From Robertmurraya massiliosenegalensis JC6 (GTDB lineage: Bacteria; Bacillota; Bacilli; Bacillales; Cytobacillaceae), in contig NZ_HE978516.1 in NCBI RefSeq assembly GCF_000311725.1, forward strand, positions 46,837 through 110,836: a stretch of DNA of 64,000 nucleotides, read 5' to 3'. The position numbers and the translations under genes are program-made. This document shows, one piece after another, positions 45,951-54,383 of this stretch. Positions within the stretch are counted from its first letter, which is position 1; every line of letters begins with the position of its first letter. The notes beneath the pieces are model-generated. The model searched no databases, had not been told where the DNA came from, and saw only the letters and a program-made list of their open reading frames with translations.

Positions 45951-47294
45951 ATGCACAAACAAGATCAATGGACATCAAAGCTTGGATTTATTTTAGCTGC
46001 CGCTGGATCCGCAATTGGACTCGGGGCAATTTGGAAATTCCCTTATGTAGCAGGAACCAATGGGGGAGCTGTCTTTTTCCTTATTTTCATCGCTTTTACC
46101 GTATTAATTGGAGCTCCTATCCTGATTGCAGAGTTCGTCATCGGTCGGAATGCACAAAAAGATGCAGTTAGTGCCTATCGAATGCTCGCTCCTCGTTCTC
46201 CATGGCAACTACTTGGCTATTTAGGGGTCGTCGCTTCAATTATTTTATTATCCTTTTATAGTGTTGTCGGTGGATGGATCTTATCGTATTTATGGAGAAG
46301 TATAACGGGGGCTTTTTCCGGACTAGCTCCAACTGAATATGTCAACCTCTTTAACCATACAATCGGAAATACGACAGAGGTCATCCTTGCCCAAATTATC
46401 TTTCTTTTAATAACGATTTGGGTCGTTCAAGGTGGGATTCAAAAAGGAATTGAAAAGGCGAATAAATATATGATGCCTGCATTATTTATTCTTTTCATTA
46501 TTCTTGCCATCCGTTCCATGACTTTAGATGGAGCGTTAGAAGGGGTCTCTTTTTTATTAAAGCCTGATTTCAGCAGTGTTACGGGGGAAACCTTTCTTCT
46601 AGCCTTAGGTCAATCCTTCTTTGCTTTAAGTGTAGGGATATCGGTAATGGTCACCTATGCCTCCTATTTAGCAAAGTCAGAGAATATTATGAAGTCTGCC
46701 TTTTCTGTTGTCGGTTTAAATATTTTCATTTCTCTATTAGCAGGCCTTGTGATTTTTCCAGCGGTATTTGCTCTAGGATTCGAACCTGGAGAAGGGCCAG
46801 GACTTGTTTTTGTCGTTCTTCCAGCTGTCTTTAATGAAATTGCCTTTGGTGGATTCTTTTTAACGATTTTCCTCATTTTACTGTTGTTTGCAACACTAAC
46901 ATCAGCCTTTTCCATTTTAGAAATTGTTGTCGCTGCGAGCGTTAAACAAGATGCTGGAAAAAGAAAGAAAGCAACTTGGCTGGCTGGGGTTCTCATCTTT
47001 ATTGTCGGTGTACCAAGTGCCCTGTCTTTCGGAAGTTTAGCTGAGATTAGTATTTTTAATAAAAATATTTTCGATTTTGCCGATTTTCTGGTCAGTAATA
47101 TTAGCTTACCGCTCGGCGCATTGTTTATCTCCTTATTTATCGGCTATCGTTTACCTAGACAAGCCGTTAAAGAAGAACTCAAGCTTGGAACAAATGGTTT
47201 AGGTGTCCTCTTTGATATTTGGTACTTTGCCATTCGTTATATTGCCCCGGTTGGGATTATCTTTGTCTTTTTAAATTCGATAGGGATCTTCTAA
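45951..47294 (+). CDS. Sodium-dependent transporter of the NSS family
   Basis: A 447-residue membrane protein with about 11 helices, of the neurotransmitter:sodium symporter (SLC6/LeuT-like) family. The first helix carries LGFILAAAGSAIGLGAIWKFPYV, in part, with the unwound substrate and sodium site region. FPYVAGTNGGAVFFLIFI continues the signature. It probably imports an amino acid with Na+. The ribosome-binding site GAAGGAGA precedes the ATG. B. subtilis has YocR and YhdH of this type. Substrate unknown. Confidence 0.9.
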   Translation: MHKQDQWTSKLGFILAAAGSAIGLGAIWKFPYVAGTNGGAVFFLIFIAFTVLIGAPILIAEFVIGRNAQKDAVSAYRMLAPRSPWQLLGYLGVVASIILLSFYSVVGGWILSYLWRSITGAFSGLAPTEYVNLFNHTIGNTTEVILAQIIFLLITIWVVQGGIQKGIEKANKYMMPALFILFIILAIRSMTLDGALEGVSFLLKPDFSSVTGETFLLALGQSFFALSVGISVMVTYASYLAKSENIMKSAFSVVGLNIFISLLAGLVIFPAVFALGFEPGEGPGLVFVVLPAVFNEIAFGGFFLTIFLILLLFATLTSAFSILEIVVAASVKQDAGKRKKATWLAGVLIFIVGVPSALSFGSLAEISIFNKNIFDFADFLVSNISLPLGALFISLFIGYRLPRQAVKEELKLGTNGLGVLFDIWYFAIRYIAPVGIIFVFLNSIGIF

Positions 47295-47298
47295 ATTC

Positions 47299-47331
47299 TT
47301 TCAAGCTACCAGTTTTTCTGGTAGCTTGAAA
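47299..47331 (+). terminator. Hairpin after the NSS transporter gene
   Basis: Perfect 13-bp stem TTCAAGCTACCAG / CTGGTAGCTTGAA with a 5-base T loop. The downstream sequence is A-rich rather than T-rich on the plus strand, so termination efficiency is unclear. Confidence 0.7.
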
Positions 47332-47426
47332 TGTAAAAAAATATTCAAGAACGCTACCGTTGGTACAACCATTGACGTGTTACACTATAAGTAGATAAAA
47401 GTGTCATGGGAAAGGATGGTGAGAAT

Positions 47427-47660
47427 ATGGCTTCCATCGGCGATAACATCAAGCTTTACCGGGAAAGGGCCAATATGTCCCAAGAAGAGCTCGCAGTTAA
47501 AATACGTGTTGGTACGACTAGAATTGAAAAATATGAATCTGGACAGCACATCCCTACAAAAGAAACACTTCTAAAAATCTCCACTGTGCTGGATGTACCA
47601 GCAACAGAACTTCTACAAAGCTATAACCAAATCAACGAAACCATGTTTGAGCAAATGTAA
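47427..47660 (+). CDS. Small XRE-family regulator
   Basis: A 77-residue protein that is almost entirely one helix-turn-helix domain: IGDNIKLYRERANMSQEELA, VGTTRIEKYESGQHIPTKET and a short C-terminal tail ending ETMFEQM. ATG 47427 is chosen because GGATGGTGAG lies just upstream; the frame reads back to 47406. A possible promoter is TTGACG near 47375 with GATAAA about 16 bases later. The target is unknown. A hairpin terminator follows. Confidence 0.8.
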   Translation: MASIGDNIKLYRERANMSQEELAVKIRVGTTRIEKYESGQHIPTKETLLKISTVLDVPATELLQSYNQINETMFEQM

Positions 47661-47704
47661 AAACGAAAGCGTTTGCTTTTATAGCGAGGATCCCTCGCTT
47701 TTTA
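47661..47704 (+). terminator. Terminator of the small XRE gene
   Basis: Two hairpins in series: AAACG/CGTTT right after the stop, then AGCGAGG/CCTCGCT followed by TTTTTATT. Confidence 0.85.
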
Positions 47705-47820
47705 TTATGTAAGGCTCTTTTTATACGCAAACATTGTTTAGTCATAGATAGGAGAATAAAGCCCTGTTATTACAATGGAAGCTTCGGTTTGTCTCGTTCG
47801 ATCCAACCAGCTCTTGCCCT

Positions 47821-48005
47821 TAAGCGGAATTTTTCCTGTTATCGCTTCGATTGGCTCCCATATAGGGAAAATAACGGAAGATTTTCCGCTTATGGAGAGC
47901 AAAATCGTTTATTTTGGCATTTTTTGAGGGAATAGCAGGAATTTCTCCTGTTATTTCGGCTCTTTTTCATGATGCTTGCTTATTAAGCGGAATTTTTCCT
48001 GTTAT
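47821..48005. repeat. Repeated 22-base element, two direct copies and one inverted
   Basis: TAAGCGGAATTTTTCCTGTTAT occurs identically at 47821-47842 and 47984-48005. A diverged inverted copy is at 47871-47892. A partial copy (AGGAATTTCTCCTGTTATTT) is near 47937-47956. Each unit has a short internal palindrome, GGAAtttTTCC. The whole 47705-48075 stretch has no gene that I can see. Confidence 0.75.
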
Positions 48006-48075
48006 TTTTTCATACCGATCCTGTTTGTACTAACATTAAGTCGAGGGAATTTGTATATTCCTGGACAAAAATAAA

Positions 48076-48102
48076 GAGATGCTAACTTGCGCTTAGCATC
48101 TC
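48076..48102 (-). terminator. Terminator of alaR-alaT
   Basis: Perfect 10-bp stem GAGATGCTAA / TTAGCATCTC; on the minus strand followed by TTTATTTTT. Confidence 0.9.
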
Positions 48103-48111
48103 AAATAAATT

Positions 48112-49281
48112 TTACGATTGTCTTATGATAAAACTCTTCATTCTCTTAATCGACTCCTGCAATTGCTCCATTGAAGATGCATAAGAGCAGCGAATATGAC
48201 CTTCACCACTTTCACCAAATACATTTCCTGGTACGACTGCGACTTTTTCTTCAATTAACAACCTCTCTGCAAACTGTTCTGAAGTTAATCCTGTCCGTTT
48301 TATAGATGGAAACGCATAGAATGCTCCACCTGGAACATGACATTCAAGACCGATTTCATTTAATGATTGCACAAAATAATTCCTTCTCCGACGATAGCTT
48401 TTCCTCATCTCATTGACATCCTCATGTCCATTCCGCAACGCTTCAACCGCTGCGAATTGGGCCATCGTTGGTGCGCACATCATTGCGTATTGATGAATTT
48501 TCAGCATTGCTTCCGTCAATTCCTTTGGGGCACAGACAAAACCTAAGCGCCAACCCGTCATCGCAAATCCCTTGGAAAAACCAGAAATCAAAATCGTTCG
48601 CTCTCTCATCTCTTCAATGGCCGCAAAACTAACAAATTTCTCGTCATAGGAAAGTTCTGCGTAGATTTCGTCTGAGATAATAACCAAATCATGCTTCTTG
48701 ACTACCTCAGCAATCGCTTCGAAATCTTGTTGACCTAGCATCGTACCAGTTGGATTATTCGGTGAGCAAAGAATGATAGCCTTCGTTCGCTCGGTAATAA
48801 CTTGCTCCAACTCAGCTGGTGTAACTTTAAAATCATTTTCCTTTTTCGTTTGAACCGTAATTCCTTTTCCACCTGCTAAATTAACAAGAGGCACATAAGA
48901 CACAAAGCTGGGCTCAATCACAATTACCTCGTCACCTGGATCAATAATCGCTCTTAAAGCAATATCTAATGCCTGACTGGCTCCTACAGTTACAATAATT
49001 TCTCTACTTGGAGAATACGTTAACTCAAAACCTTTCTCCATGTACAAAGCAATCTCTTCCCTTAATTCCATCAGACCTGCATTGGCGGTATAGGACGTAT
49101 AGCCTTGTTCAAGAGACAAAATTGCCGCTTCTCTCACTGACCATGAAGTAACAAAATCTGGTTCCCCTACCCCAAGGGAAATAACCCCTTCCATCCCAGC
49201 CGCAAGATCAAAAAAACGACGAATTCCAGAAGGTTTCAACTCTTCCACAGCTCTTGATAAATAAGTTTTTGTTTGACTCAT
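48112..49281 (-). CDS. alaT: Class I aminotransferase AlaT (alanine aminotransferase)
   Basis: PLP-dependent aminotransferase of 389 residues. The active-site lysine is in ISGFSKGFAMTGWRLGF; CSPNNPTGTML and IISDEIYAELSYD are the cofactor-binding segments, and the family arginine is in HIRCSYA. In B. subtilis AlaT (YugH), encoded with the Lrp-type regulator AlaR, catalyses alanine synthesis from pyruvate. The ATG at 49281 overlaps the regulator's stop in TGATG, so the two are translationally coupled. Confidence 0.9.
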   Translation of the reverse strand: MSQTKTYLSRAVEELKPSGIRRFFDLAAGMEGVISLGVGEPDFVTSWSVREAAILSLEQGYTSYTANAGLMELREEIALYMEKGFELTYSPSREIIVTVGASQALDIALRAIIDPGDEVIVIEPSFVSYVPLVNLAGGKGITVQTKKENDFKVTPAELEQVITERTKAIILCSPNNPTGTMLGQQDFEAIAEVVKKHDLVIISDEIYAELSYDEKFVSFAAIEEMRERTILISGFSKGFAMTGWRLGFVCAPKELTEAMLKIHQYAMMCAPTMAQFAAVEALRNGHEDVNEMRKSYRRRRNYFVQSLNEIGLECHVPGGAFYAFPSIKRTGLTSEQFAERLLIEEKVAVVPGNVFGESGEGHIRCSYASSMEQLQESIKRMKSFIIRQS

Positions 49282-49781
49282 CAAGGGGACACCACAATTC
49301 GTTTGTCATCGTCACCTTGTTCAAAAATCGTCCCATCATGCTTATATTTCTTCAAAATAAAATGAGTAGTAGTAGAAATAACAGAATCTAATGTAGACAA
49401 CTTCTGTGACACGAAATTCGCCACTTCATTCATGGACTTCCCTTCCACAATAACCGATAAATCATATGCACCAGACATTAAATAAAGGGCCTTAACCTCT
49501 TTAAAACGATAAATTCTTTCAGCAATCTCATCAAAGCCCACCCCACGTTTCGGTGTCACCTTAACATCGATCATCGCAGTAACCCCTTCATGACCAGAAA
49601 TTTTTGACCAATCAACAATCGAAGAATACTGAACAATGACATTATTCTCCTCTAATTTCTTGATTAATTCCTCCGTCTCCTTTACACTAATATTTACCAT
49701 TTTGGCAATATCATCAACCACAGTCCGTGCATCCTTTTCAAGAATCTCAACAATCTCCAACTCTTTATCCGTTAACTTCAT
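49281..49781 (-). CDS. alaR: Lrp/AsnC-family regulator AlaR
   Basis: A 166-residue Lrp-like regulator. The N-terminal helix-turn-helix (residues 1-60) includes LTDKELEIVEILEKDARTVV and VNISVKETEELIKKLEENNV, in part. A C-terminal ligand-binding (RAM) domain of about residues 70-150 has the VEGKSMNEVANFVSQKLSTLD segment, in part. It precedes alaT in one operon. It probably senses alanine. Compact direct and inverted TTTTGACTCA motifs in the upstream region might be sites for it, but this is only a guess. Confidence 0.88.
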   Translation of the reverse strand: MKLTDKELEIVEILEKDARTVVDDIAKMVNISVKETEELIKKLEENNVIVQYSSIVDWSKISGHEGVTAMIDVKVTPKRGVGFDEIAERIYRFKEVKALYLMSGAYDLSVIVEGKSMNEVANFVSQKLSTLDSVISTTTHFILKKYKHDGTIFEQGDDDKRIVVSP

Positions 49782-49904
49782 CCAAGACCCACCTTCAATA
49801 TCAAATACAAACTATGGCAACCGTATTCAAAATAAAAATAAAAAAATCAAATACACCTGTCATAAAATAACTAAATTATAGCAAAATATCCATAACTTGA
49901 TCAA

Positions 49905-50111
49905 TTTTGACTCAACCCAAAAAGCGTCAATTTCACTCAAAAAACCAAACCTACGGACTCGCACACCCTAAGATTTTTGACTCATTTTAGCCCCAACAGC
50001 ATGAAACGCAGGAGAAAGCTCGCTTTCTCAATGCGTTTCATGCTGTTGGGGCAACCTTTCAGCCTAAAGCGAAAAAGGCGTGTGAAACCGAGTTTTCACA
50101 CGAAATGAGTC
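49905..50111. repeat. Composite hairpin element between alaR and yugF
   Basis: A perfect 21-bp inverted repeat has arms at 49990-50010 and 50032-50052 (GCCCCAACAGCATGAAACGC in part). Its loop carries a second, 8-bp palindrome GAGAAAGC/GCTTTCTC. It is enclosed by GACTCATTT (49979-49987) and AAATGAGTC (50103-50111). A further hairpin GTGTGAAA/TTTCACAC lies at about 50080-50101. TTTTGACTCA occurs directly repeated at 49905 and 49975. No T-run follows, so it is not an ordinary terminator. No gene is seen in 49782-50145. Confidence 0.85.
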
Positions 50112-50145
50112 ACACACGAAATAAACAAACGGAGGAGAAATTTCC

Positions 50146-50973
50146 ATGGAAACCCCTCATTACAAAGGTCATCAACAAATTAGTGGAAATGACCTCTACT
50201 ATGAATACTATAAAAATGAAAAATCTCCATTAACACTCGTTTTAATACATGGTTTTTTGTCATCAACTTTTAGTTTCCGCCGACTGATCCCGTTATTAAA
50301 AGAAGAATATAATATCATTTCAGTTGACCTCCCGCCTTTTGGCAATAGCGGAAAATCAACAGAATATATATATTCCTATGAGAATATGGCAAATTCGATC
50401 ATTGAACTCACGAAAAAGCTTGGATTAGAACAATTCATAGTTGTTGGACATTCAATGGGTGGACAAATATCTTTGAACATGGCCCACTTACGACCAGACC
50501 TCGTTCAGAAAGTCGTATTACTTTGTAGTTCAGGTTATTTAGAACGCTCAAAACAATCTTTAATCCTAGCGAGCTATCTCCCATTCTTTCATTTAATCGT
50601 CAAAAGACATTTAGCTCGTTCTGGTGTATTGAAAAACCTGCAAAACGTCGTCTACAATCAATCTTTAATTGATGAAGAGATGTTTCACGGATATATGAGA
50701 CCTTTCTTAGAGGATGATATTTTTAAAGGGCTTACCCGATTGATTCGTCATCGTGAAGGAGATTTACCAGCACAAGTGCTTCAACAAATCGAAAGCCCTT
50801 GTTTATTAATATGGGGCGCACATGATAAAGTCGTTCCTTTACAAATCGGCAAACGACTACACAAAGATTTGAAACAGTCAAAACTAATCGTTTTCGAAGA
50901 AACCGGTCACTTAGTTCCAGAGGAAAGACCAGAAGATGTTTTTTTACATATCAAAGAATTTATTTCAAACTAA
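50146..50973 (+). CDS. yugF: Alpha/beta hydrolase YugF
   Basis: A 275-residue alpha/beta hydrolase. The oxyanion region is LIHGFLSSTFSFRRL. The nucleophile is Ser103 in VVGHSMGGQ, the acid is Asp in WGAHDKVVPL (about residue 228) and the histidine is in EETGHLVPEERP (about 256). There is no signal peptide. The substrate is unknown; the family includes esterases and C-C hydrolases. GGAGGAG precedes the ATG. Its position near alaR-alaT and yugE matches B. subtilis. Confidence 0.88.
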   Translation: METPHYKGHQQISGNDLYYEYYKNEKSPLTLVLIHGFLSSTFSFRRLIPLLKEEYNIISVDLPPFGNSGKSTEYIYSYENMANSIIELTKKLGLEQFIVVGHSMGGQISLNMAHLRPDLVQKVVLLCSSGYLERSKQSLILASYLPFFHLIVKRHLARSGVLKNLQNVVYNQSLIDEEMFHGYMRPFLEDDIFKGLTRLIRHREGDLPAQVLQQIESPCLLIWGAHDKVVPLQIGKRLHKDLKQSKLIVFEETGHLVPEERPEDVFLHIKEFISN

Positions 50974-50997
50974 AAACAGCTACTCGGAGCTGTTTTT
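50972..50997. terminator. Bidirectional terminator of yugF and yugE
   Basis: Stem AAAAACAGCT / AGCTGTTTTT with a 6-base loop, between the converging ends of the two genes. Confidence 0.92.
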
Positions 50998-51255
50998 AAA
51001 TCGAGCAACTTCCCTCATTTTTAATTGCGAGAAGTTCTCGAGCGATTTGCTGACATTTTTCTAACGGAATGAGTTCTTCAAAGGAAAATTCATAAATCTC
51101 TTGAATTTTCCCAGCCAACTTCCCTTCTTCTACCAAGTAATGAACGGCGGCAATCGAATCGGCAATCTCCGGATCATATGCCTCTTCACCCAGGCTGAAG
51201 GGATCCCATTTTTTAATGTCTGTACGAGCTTTACGTTTGTCTCCATTATTTCCAT
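50996..51255 (-). pseudogene. yugE: YugE-like DUF1871 protein gene with a frameshift
   Basis: Reading leftward, an ATG at 51255 preceded by AGGTGAT opens a frame for MEIMETNVKLVQTLK. It then runs out of frame at a run of six A (51209-51214). The -1 frame continues as WDPFSLGEEAYDPEIADSIA and ends in ELLAIKNEGSCSI at 50996. Together they form a normal 86-residue YugE/DUF1871 protein. The run with its neighbours reads A AAA AAT in the zero frame, a possible -1 slippage heptamer. A decayed gene, a one-base sequencing error or programmed shifting are all possible. Function unknown. Confidence 0.7.
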
Positions 51256-51440
51256 ATATATCACCTAACTAATGATTTTTTCATAACTCAACTTTCTCCT
51301 ACCAAAATAAGCAGATAATGAGGAGAGAAGAATTTATTCATTGTCATTGTTAATTCCCCATTTCCTTCAAGAGTCCATTTTTTGAGTTGACCTGTCAACA
51401 TTATCTATTATAAGATAAAATTGTCAAAAAGTTTATAAAA

Positions 51441-51600
51441 GTAATTAGGTGCCCTTCGGGGAGAATAGGGAATGAAGTGAAAAACTTCAGCGGTCCCACC
51501 ACTGTAATGGGTAGTTTCATAGAGAAAGCCACTGGACTTTTGTTTGGGAAGGCCTATGAAATGATGAACCACAGCCAGGAGACCTGCCTATTTACTTTAA
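51441..51600 (+). ncRNA. Cobalamin riboswitch
   Basis: Conserved pieces of the B12 riboswitch appear in order: TTAGGTGCCC, GGGAATGAAGTG, the GGTCCCACCACTGTAA segment, AGAAAGCCACTG, GGGAAGGC, and the B12 box AGCCAGGAGACCTGCC near 51573-51589. It precedes cobT and is followed by a strong terminator, so cobalamin should shut cobT off by early termination. The sequence between 51256 and 51440 shows no gene. Confidence 0.95.
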
Positions 51601-51615
51601 AGTTATAGATGATGG

Positions 51616-51670
51616 AAAAGTCTGTAGTTTATTTGCTATTGCAAGTAAACTATGGGCTTTTTATTTTTTT
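51616..51670 (+). terminator. Riboswitch-controlled terminator before cobT
   Basis: A long stem of about 20 pairs (AAAGTCTGTAGTTTATTTGC with GCAAGTAAACTATGGGCTTT, with G-U pairs; 4-base loop) is followed by TTATTTTTTT. The cobT ribosome-binding site AAGGAGGAG lies right after. Confidence 0.92.
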
Positions 51671-51687
51671 AAGGAGGAGAGAAAAAG

Positions 51688-52737
51688 ATGAATTTATTAG
51701 AGAAAACGCTTCTACAAATTGAGGGATTGAATCAAGAAATGATGGAGAAGGCAAGACAAAGGGTGGACAATCTTATTAAGCCGCCAAACAGTCTTGGCAA
51801 ACTAGAGGATTTAGCTGTACAACTCGCAGGGATAACCGGCACGCTATATCCAGGCCTCACTCAAAAAACCATTGTCGTGATGGCGGCTGACCATGGTGTT
51901 TATGAAGAAGATATTTCTAGTAATCCTCAAGAGGTTACCTTTGCACAAACCATGCACATTCAAAAAGGAGTAACAGGGGTTGGTGCCTTAGGAAAATCGT
52001 CTGCTGCAAAGATCGTTACTGTAAATATTGGAGTAAAAGGGGACATTCCAAGCGATGCCCAAGTGACGAACAGGAAAATTAAAAATGGGACAGATAATAT
52101 GGCCAAGGGCCCTGCGATGACAAGAGAAGAAGCTATTCAATCGTTAGAAGTAGGGATCGAGATGGCAAATGAGGAAATAAGAAAAGGAGCGCAAATACTC
52201 GGGACAGGAGAAATGGGAATCGGGAACACCACTCCAAGTACAGCTATTTTGTCTGTTCTAGGAAATATTGATCCGAAAGAAATTACTGGGAAAGGAGCAG
52301 GAGTAGGGAGTAGAGGAATCGAACATAAGATTAACGTGATTAAGAAAGCAATTGCAATCAATGAACCAAATAAGGATGATGCGATCGATGTACTAGCGAA
52401 GGTGGGCGGTCTAGAAATTGGCGGCATGGCTGGGGTGATGTTAGGTGCAGCCGCAAATCGAGTTCCTGTTGTGGTCGATGGATATATTTCTACTGTAGCT
52501 GCCTTACTTGCTATTTCGATTGAACCTAAAGCAAAAGAGTATATAATCACATCGCATGCTAGTGCTGAGCCTGGTGGAAAGAAGGCTAGTGAGATGCTAG
52601 GAATTGAACCGGTGCTCTATATGAATATGTGTCTTGGCGAAGGATCAGGTGCCGCTATAGTATTTCCGATTGTAGATGCAGCTTGTCATATGATGAAGCA
52701 AATGGCTACATTTGCAGAAGTCGGTCTTGAAATATGA
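51688..52737 (+). CDS. cobT: Nicotinate-nucleotide-dimethylbenzimidazole phosphoribosyltransferase
   Basis: Activates the lower-ligand base of cobalamin to alpha-ribazole phosphate, 349 residues. Family segments are RVDNLIKPPNSLGKLEDLA, MAADHGVYEEDIS, GTGEMGIGNTTPSTAILS and the catalytic glutamate in CLGEGSGAA. It is controlled by the cobalamin riboswitch upstream. It stands alone: no cobU, cobS or cobC is adjacent, so the rest of nucleotide-loop assembly must be elsewhere. AAGGAGGAGAG precedes the ATG. Confidence 0.95.
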   Translation: MNLLEKTLLQIEGLNQEMMEKARQRVDNLIKPPNSLGKLEDLAVQLAGITGTLYPGLTQKTIVVMAADHGVYEEDISSNPQEVTFAQTMHIQKGVTGVGALGKSSAAKIVTVNIGVKGDIPSDAQVTNRKIKNGTDNMAKGPAMTREEAIQSLEVGIEMANEEIRKGAQILGTGEMGIGNTTPSTAILSVLGNIDPKEITGKGAGVGSRGIEHKINVIKKAIAINEPNKDDAIDVLAKVGGLEIGGMAGVMLGAAANRVPVVVDGYISTVAALLAISIEPKAKEYIITSHASAEPGGKKASEMLGIEPVLYMNMCLGEGSGAAIVFPIVDAACHMMKQMATFAEVGLEI

Positions 52738-52868
52738 GTTGACACGTTACATTTCTCGAGATGCGAAAGTTTTAGTAAATCATCTAAACAATCACTTTAG
52801 TTTATATTTTTCGCAATATATTCTATCATAAGTAATAAGAACTTTAATTTATGAAATGGGGTGCAACA

Positions 52869-54038
52869 ATGGGAATATATGATTTTCATAAAAAAATTGA
52901 TCGCCAACATACAGCTTCTGTAAAATGGGGATTAAATCACGCAATTTTCGGGACCAATGATGTGTTACCAATGTGGGTAGCTGATATGGATTTTCAACCA
53001 CCTCAAGAGGTCACAAATGCTCTAAAAAACAGGTTAGACCATGGAATTTATGGATATACATACGTTCCCGACCATGTATCTCAAGCTGTACAGTCTTGGG
53101 TAAATAAACGGCACAACTGGGAGATCCACCCGTCTTGGCTTCTCTATAGCCCCGGTGTTGTTCCTTCCATCGGCATTGCGATTCAAGCCTTGACAGCACC
53201 TGGCGATAAGGTCATGCTTCAATCACCTGTCTATACTCCTTTTTTCAATATGATTGAAAAGAATGAACGTGTCGTCGTCAATTCACCTCTAATATTGAAA
53301 GATAATCGCTATGAAATTGATTTTGAAGATTTTGAGGAGAAGCTAAAGGAAGGGGTAAAGCTCTTTATCTTGTGCAATCCTCATAATCCAAGTGGTCGCG
53401 CATGGAACGCTACCGAGCTTACGAAGATGGCAGAGCTTTGTATCCAATACAATTGCTATATATTGTCCGATGAGATTCATTCAGACCTTATGTATAAGCC
53501 GAATAAACACGTTCCCATTGCTTCATTAGATGAGAAATTTACAGATCATGTAATCACTTGCATTGCGCCGAGTAAAACGTTTAATCTAGCGGGTCTTCAA
53601 GCCTCTGCGGTTATAATTGCAAACAAAGAGCTACGTGATCTCTTTCAAAATATACAAAACAAGCTTGGGTTTTTCAGTTTAAATACGTTTGGGATTATCG
53701 GTATGGAAGCTGCTTATACACATGGAGAAGTATGGCTTGAGGAACTTTTAATGTATTTGAGGGAAAATGTAGAAATTGCGACAAACTTTATTGAAAAGGA
53801 ACTGCCGACACTTTCTGTCATGGAACCGGACGGCACCTATTTACTATGGCTGGACTGTCGCAAACTTGGTTTATCTGATGAAGAACTCAAAGAACAACTC
53901 ATCAAAAAAGGAAAGCTTGCTCTTGAGCCAGGACCAAAATACGGTCCAGGGGGAGAAGGTTTCGTACGCATGAACATTGGATGTACCCGTGAAACCTTAA
54001 TGGATGGATTAGAACGTTTAAAAAAAGCATTCACCTGA
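52869..54038 (+). CDS. patB: MalY/PatB-type cystathionine beta-lyase
   Basis: PLP-dependent C-S lyase or aminotransferase of about 389 residues. Visible are LPMWVADMDFQPPQEV at the N-terminus, LCNPHNPSGRAW, LSDEIHSDLMY and the PLP lysine in APSKTFNLAGLQAS. It should cleave cystathionine to homocysteine, pyruvate and ammonia, as B. subtilis PatB does. ATG 52869 has GGGGTG 5 bases upstream; an ATG at 52851 has no such site. It lies next to the kap genes, as in B. subtilis. Confidence 0.9.
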   Translation: MGIYDFHKKIDRQHTASVKWGLNHAIFGTNDVLPMWVADMDFQPPQEVTNALKNRLDHGIYGYTYVPDHVSQAVQSWVNKRHNWEIHPSWLLYSPGVVPSIGIAIQALTAPGDKVMLQSPVYTPFFNMIEKNERVVVNSPLILKDNRYEIDFEDFEEKLKEGVKLFILCNPHNPSGRAWNATELTKMAELCIQYNCYILSDEIHSDLMYKPNKHVPIASLDEKFTDHVITCIAPSKTFNLAGLQASAVIIANKELRDLFQNIQNKLGFFSLNTFGIIGMEAAYTHGEVWLEELLMYLRENVEIATNFIEKELPTLSVMEPDGTYLLWLDCRKLGLSDEELKEQLIKKGKLALEPGPKYGPGGEGFVRMNIGCTRETLMDGLERLKKAFT

Positions 54039-54042
54039 TCTA

Positions 54043-54075
54043 AAAAACAGGAGTCCTCTATGGCTCCTGTTTCAT
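54043..54075. terminator. Terminator of patB, shared with the small membrane protein gene
   Basis: Stem AAACAGGAG / CTCCTGTTT with a 10-base loop, between convergent genes; T-rich on the minus strand read-out as well. Confidence 0.8.
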
Positions 54076-54281
54076 TCTTTCTTTTCCTCTTGTGCATACT
54101 GAAGCATTTTTTCTTCAAGCGCTTTTGTTTTTTCTTCATCTTGCTTCGATTTTTTCATAATAAACTTCATCGTTAAAACCGCTCCGATGACAAAAATAAC
54201 AGATGTGATCGCCGCTGGGATGTACTCTGTTTTATCCTCAGGGAAGTATAAAAAGAGCGATAAAATCGTCCAGTGAAGCAT
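54072..54281 (-). CDS. Small membrane protein with charged tail
   Basis: A 69-residue protein that I cannot name. It has a hydrophobic N-terminus (residues 1-13), a membrane helix at about 21-43 (IPAAITSVIFVIGAVLTMKFI) and a strongly charged, probably coiled-coil tail (KKSKQDEEKTKALEEKMLQY, in part). The ATG has a weak GAGAGGAAG site upstream. It stands between patB and the PPIase gene, with a shared terminator at its end. Confidence 0.65.
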   Translation of the reverse strand: MLHWTILSLFLYFPEDKTEYIPAAITSVIFVIGAVLTMKFIMKKSKQDEEKTKALEEKMLQYAQEEKKE

Positions 54282-54383
54282 AAAAATCTTCCTCTCTGTT
54301 TTTCATTTCCAACTATTCCTGCCATTAAACTATTATATCAGCCTAACAGCCACCTCTCCATCAATTCAACTTAACAAAAAACG

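Noticed and set aside
45951-47294. The NSS transporter as part of the exopolysaccharide locus
   Set aside because: It is divergent, with its own hairpin at the end, and has no functional link that the sequence shows; sharing the control region is the only connection.
47406-47660. The small XRE gene as a toxin-antitoxin partner
   Set aside because: No short toxin frame with a ribosome-binding site is next to it; the following 400 bases hold only repeats.
52137-52550. A 137-codon leftward frame opposite cobT
   Set aside because: Proline- and serine-rich shadow of a conserved coding frame without a start signal.
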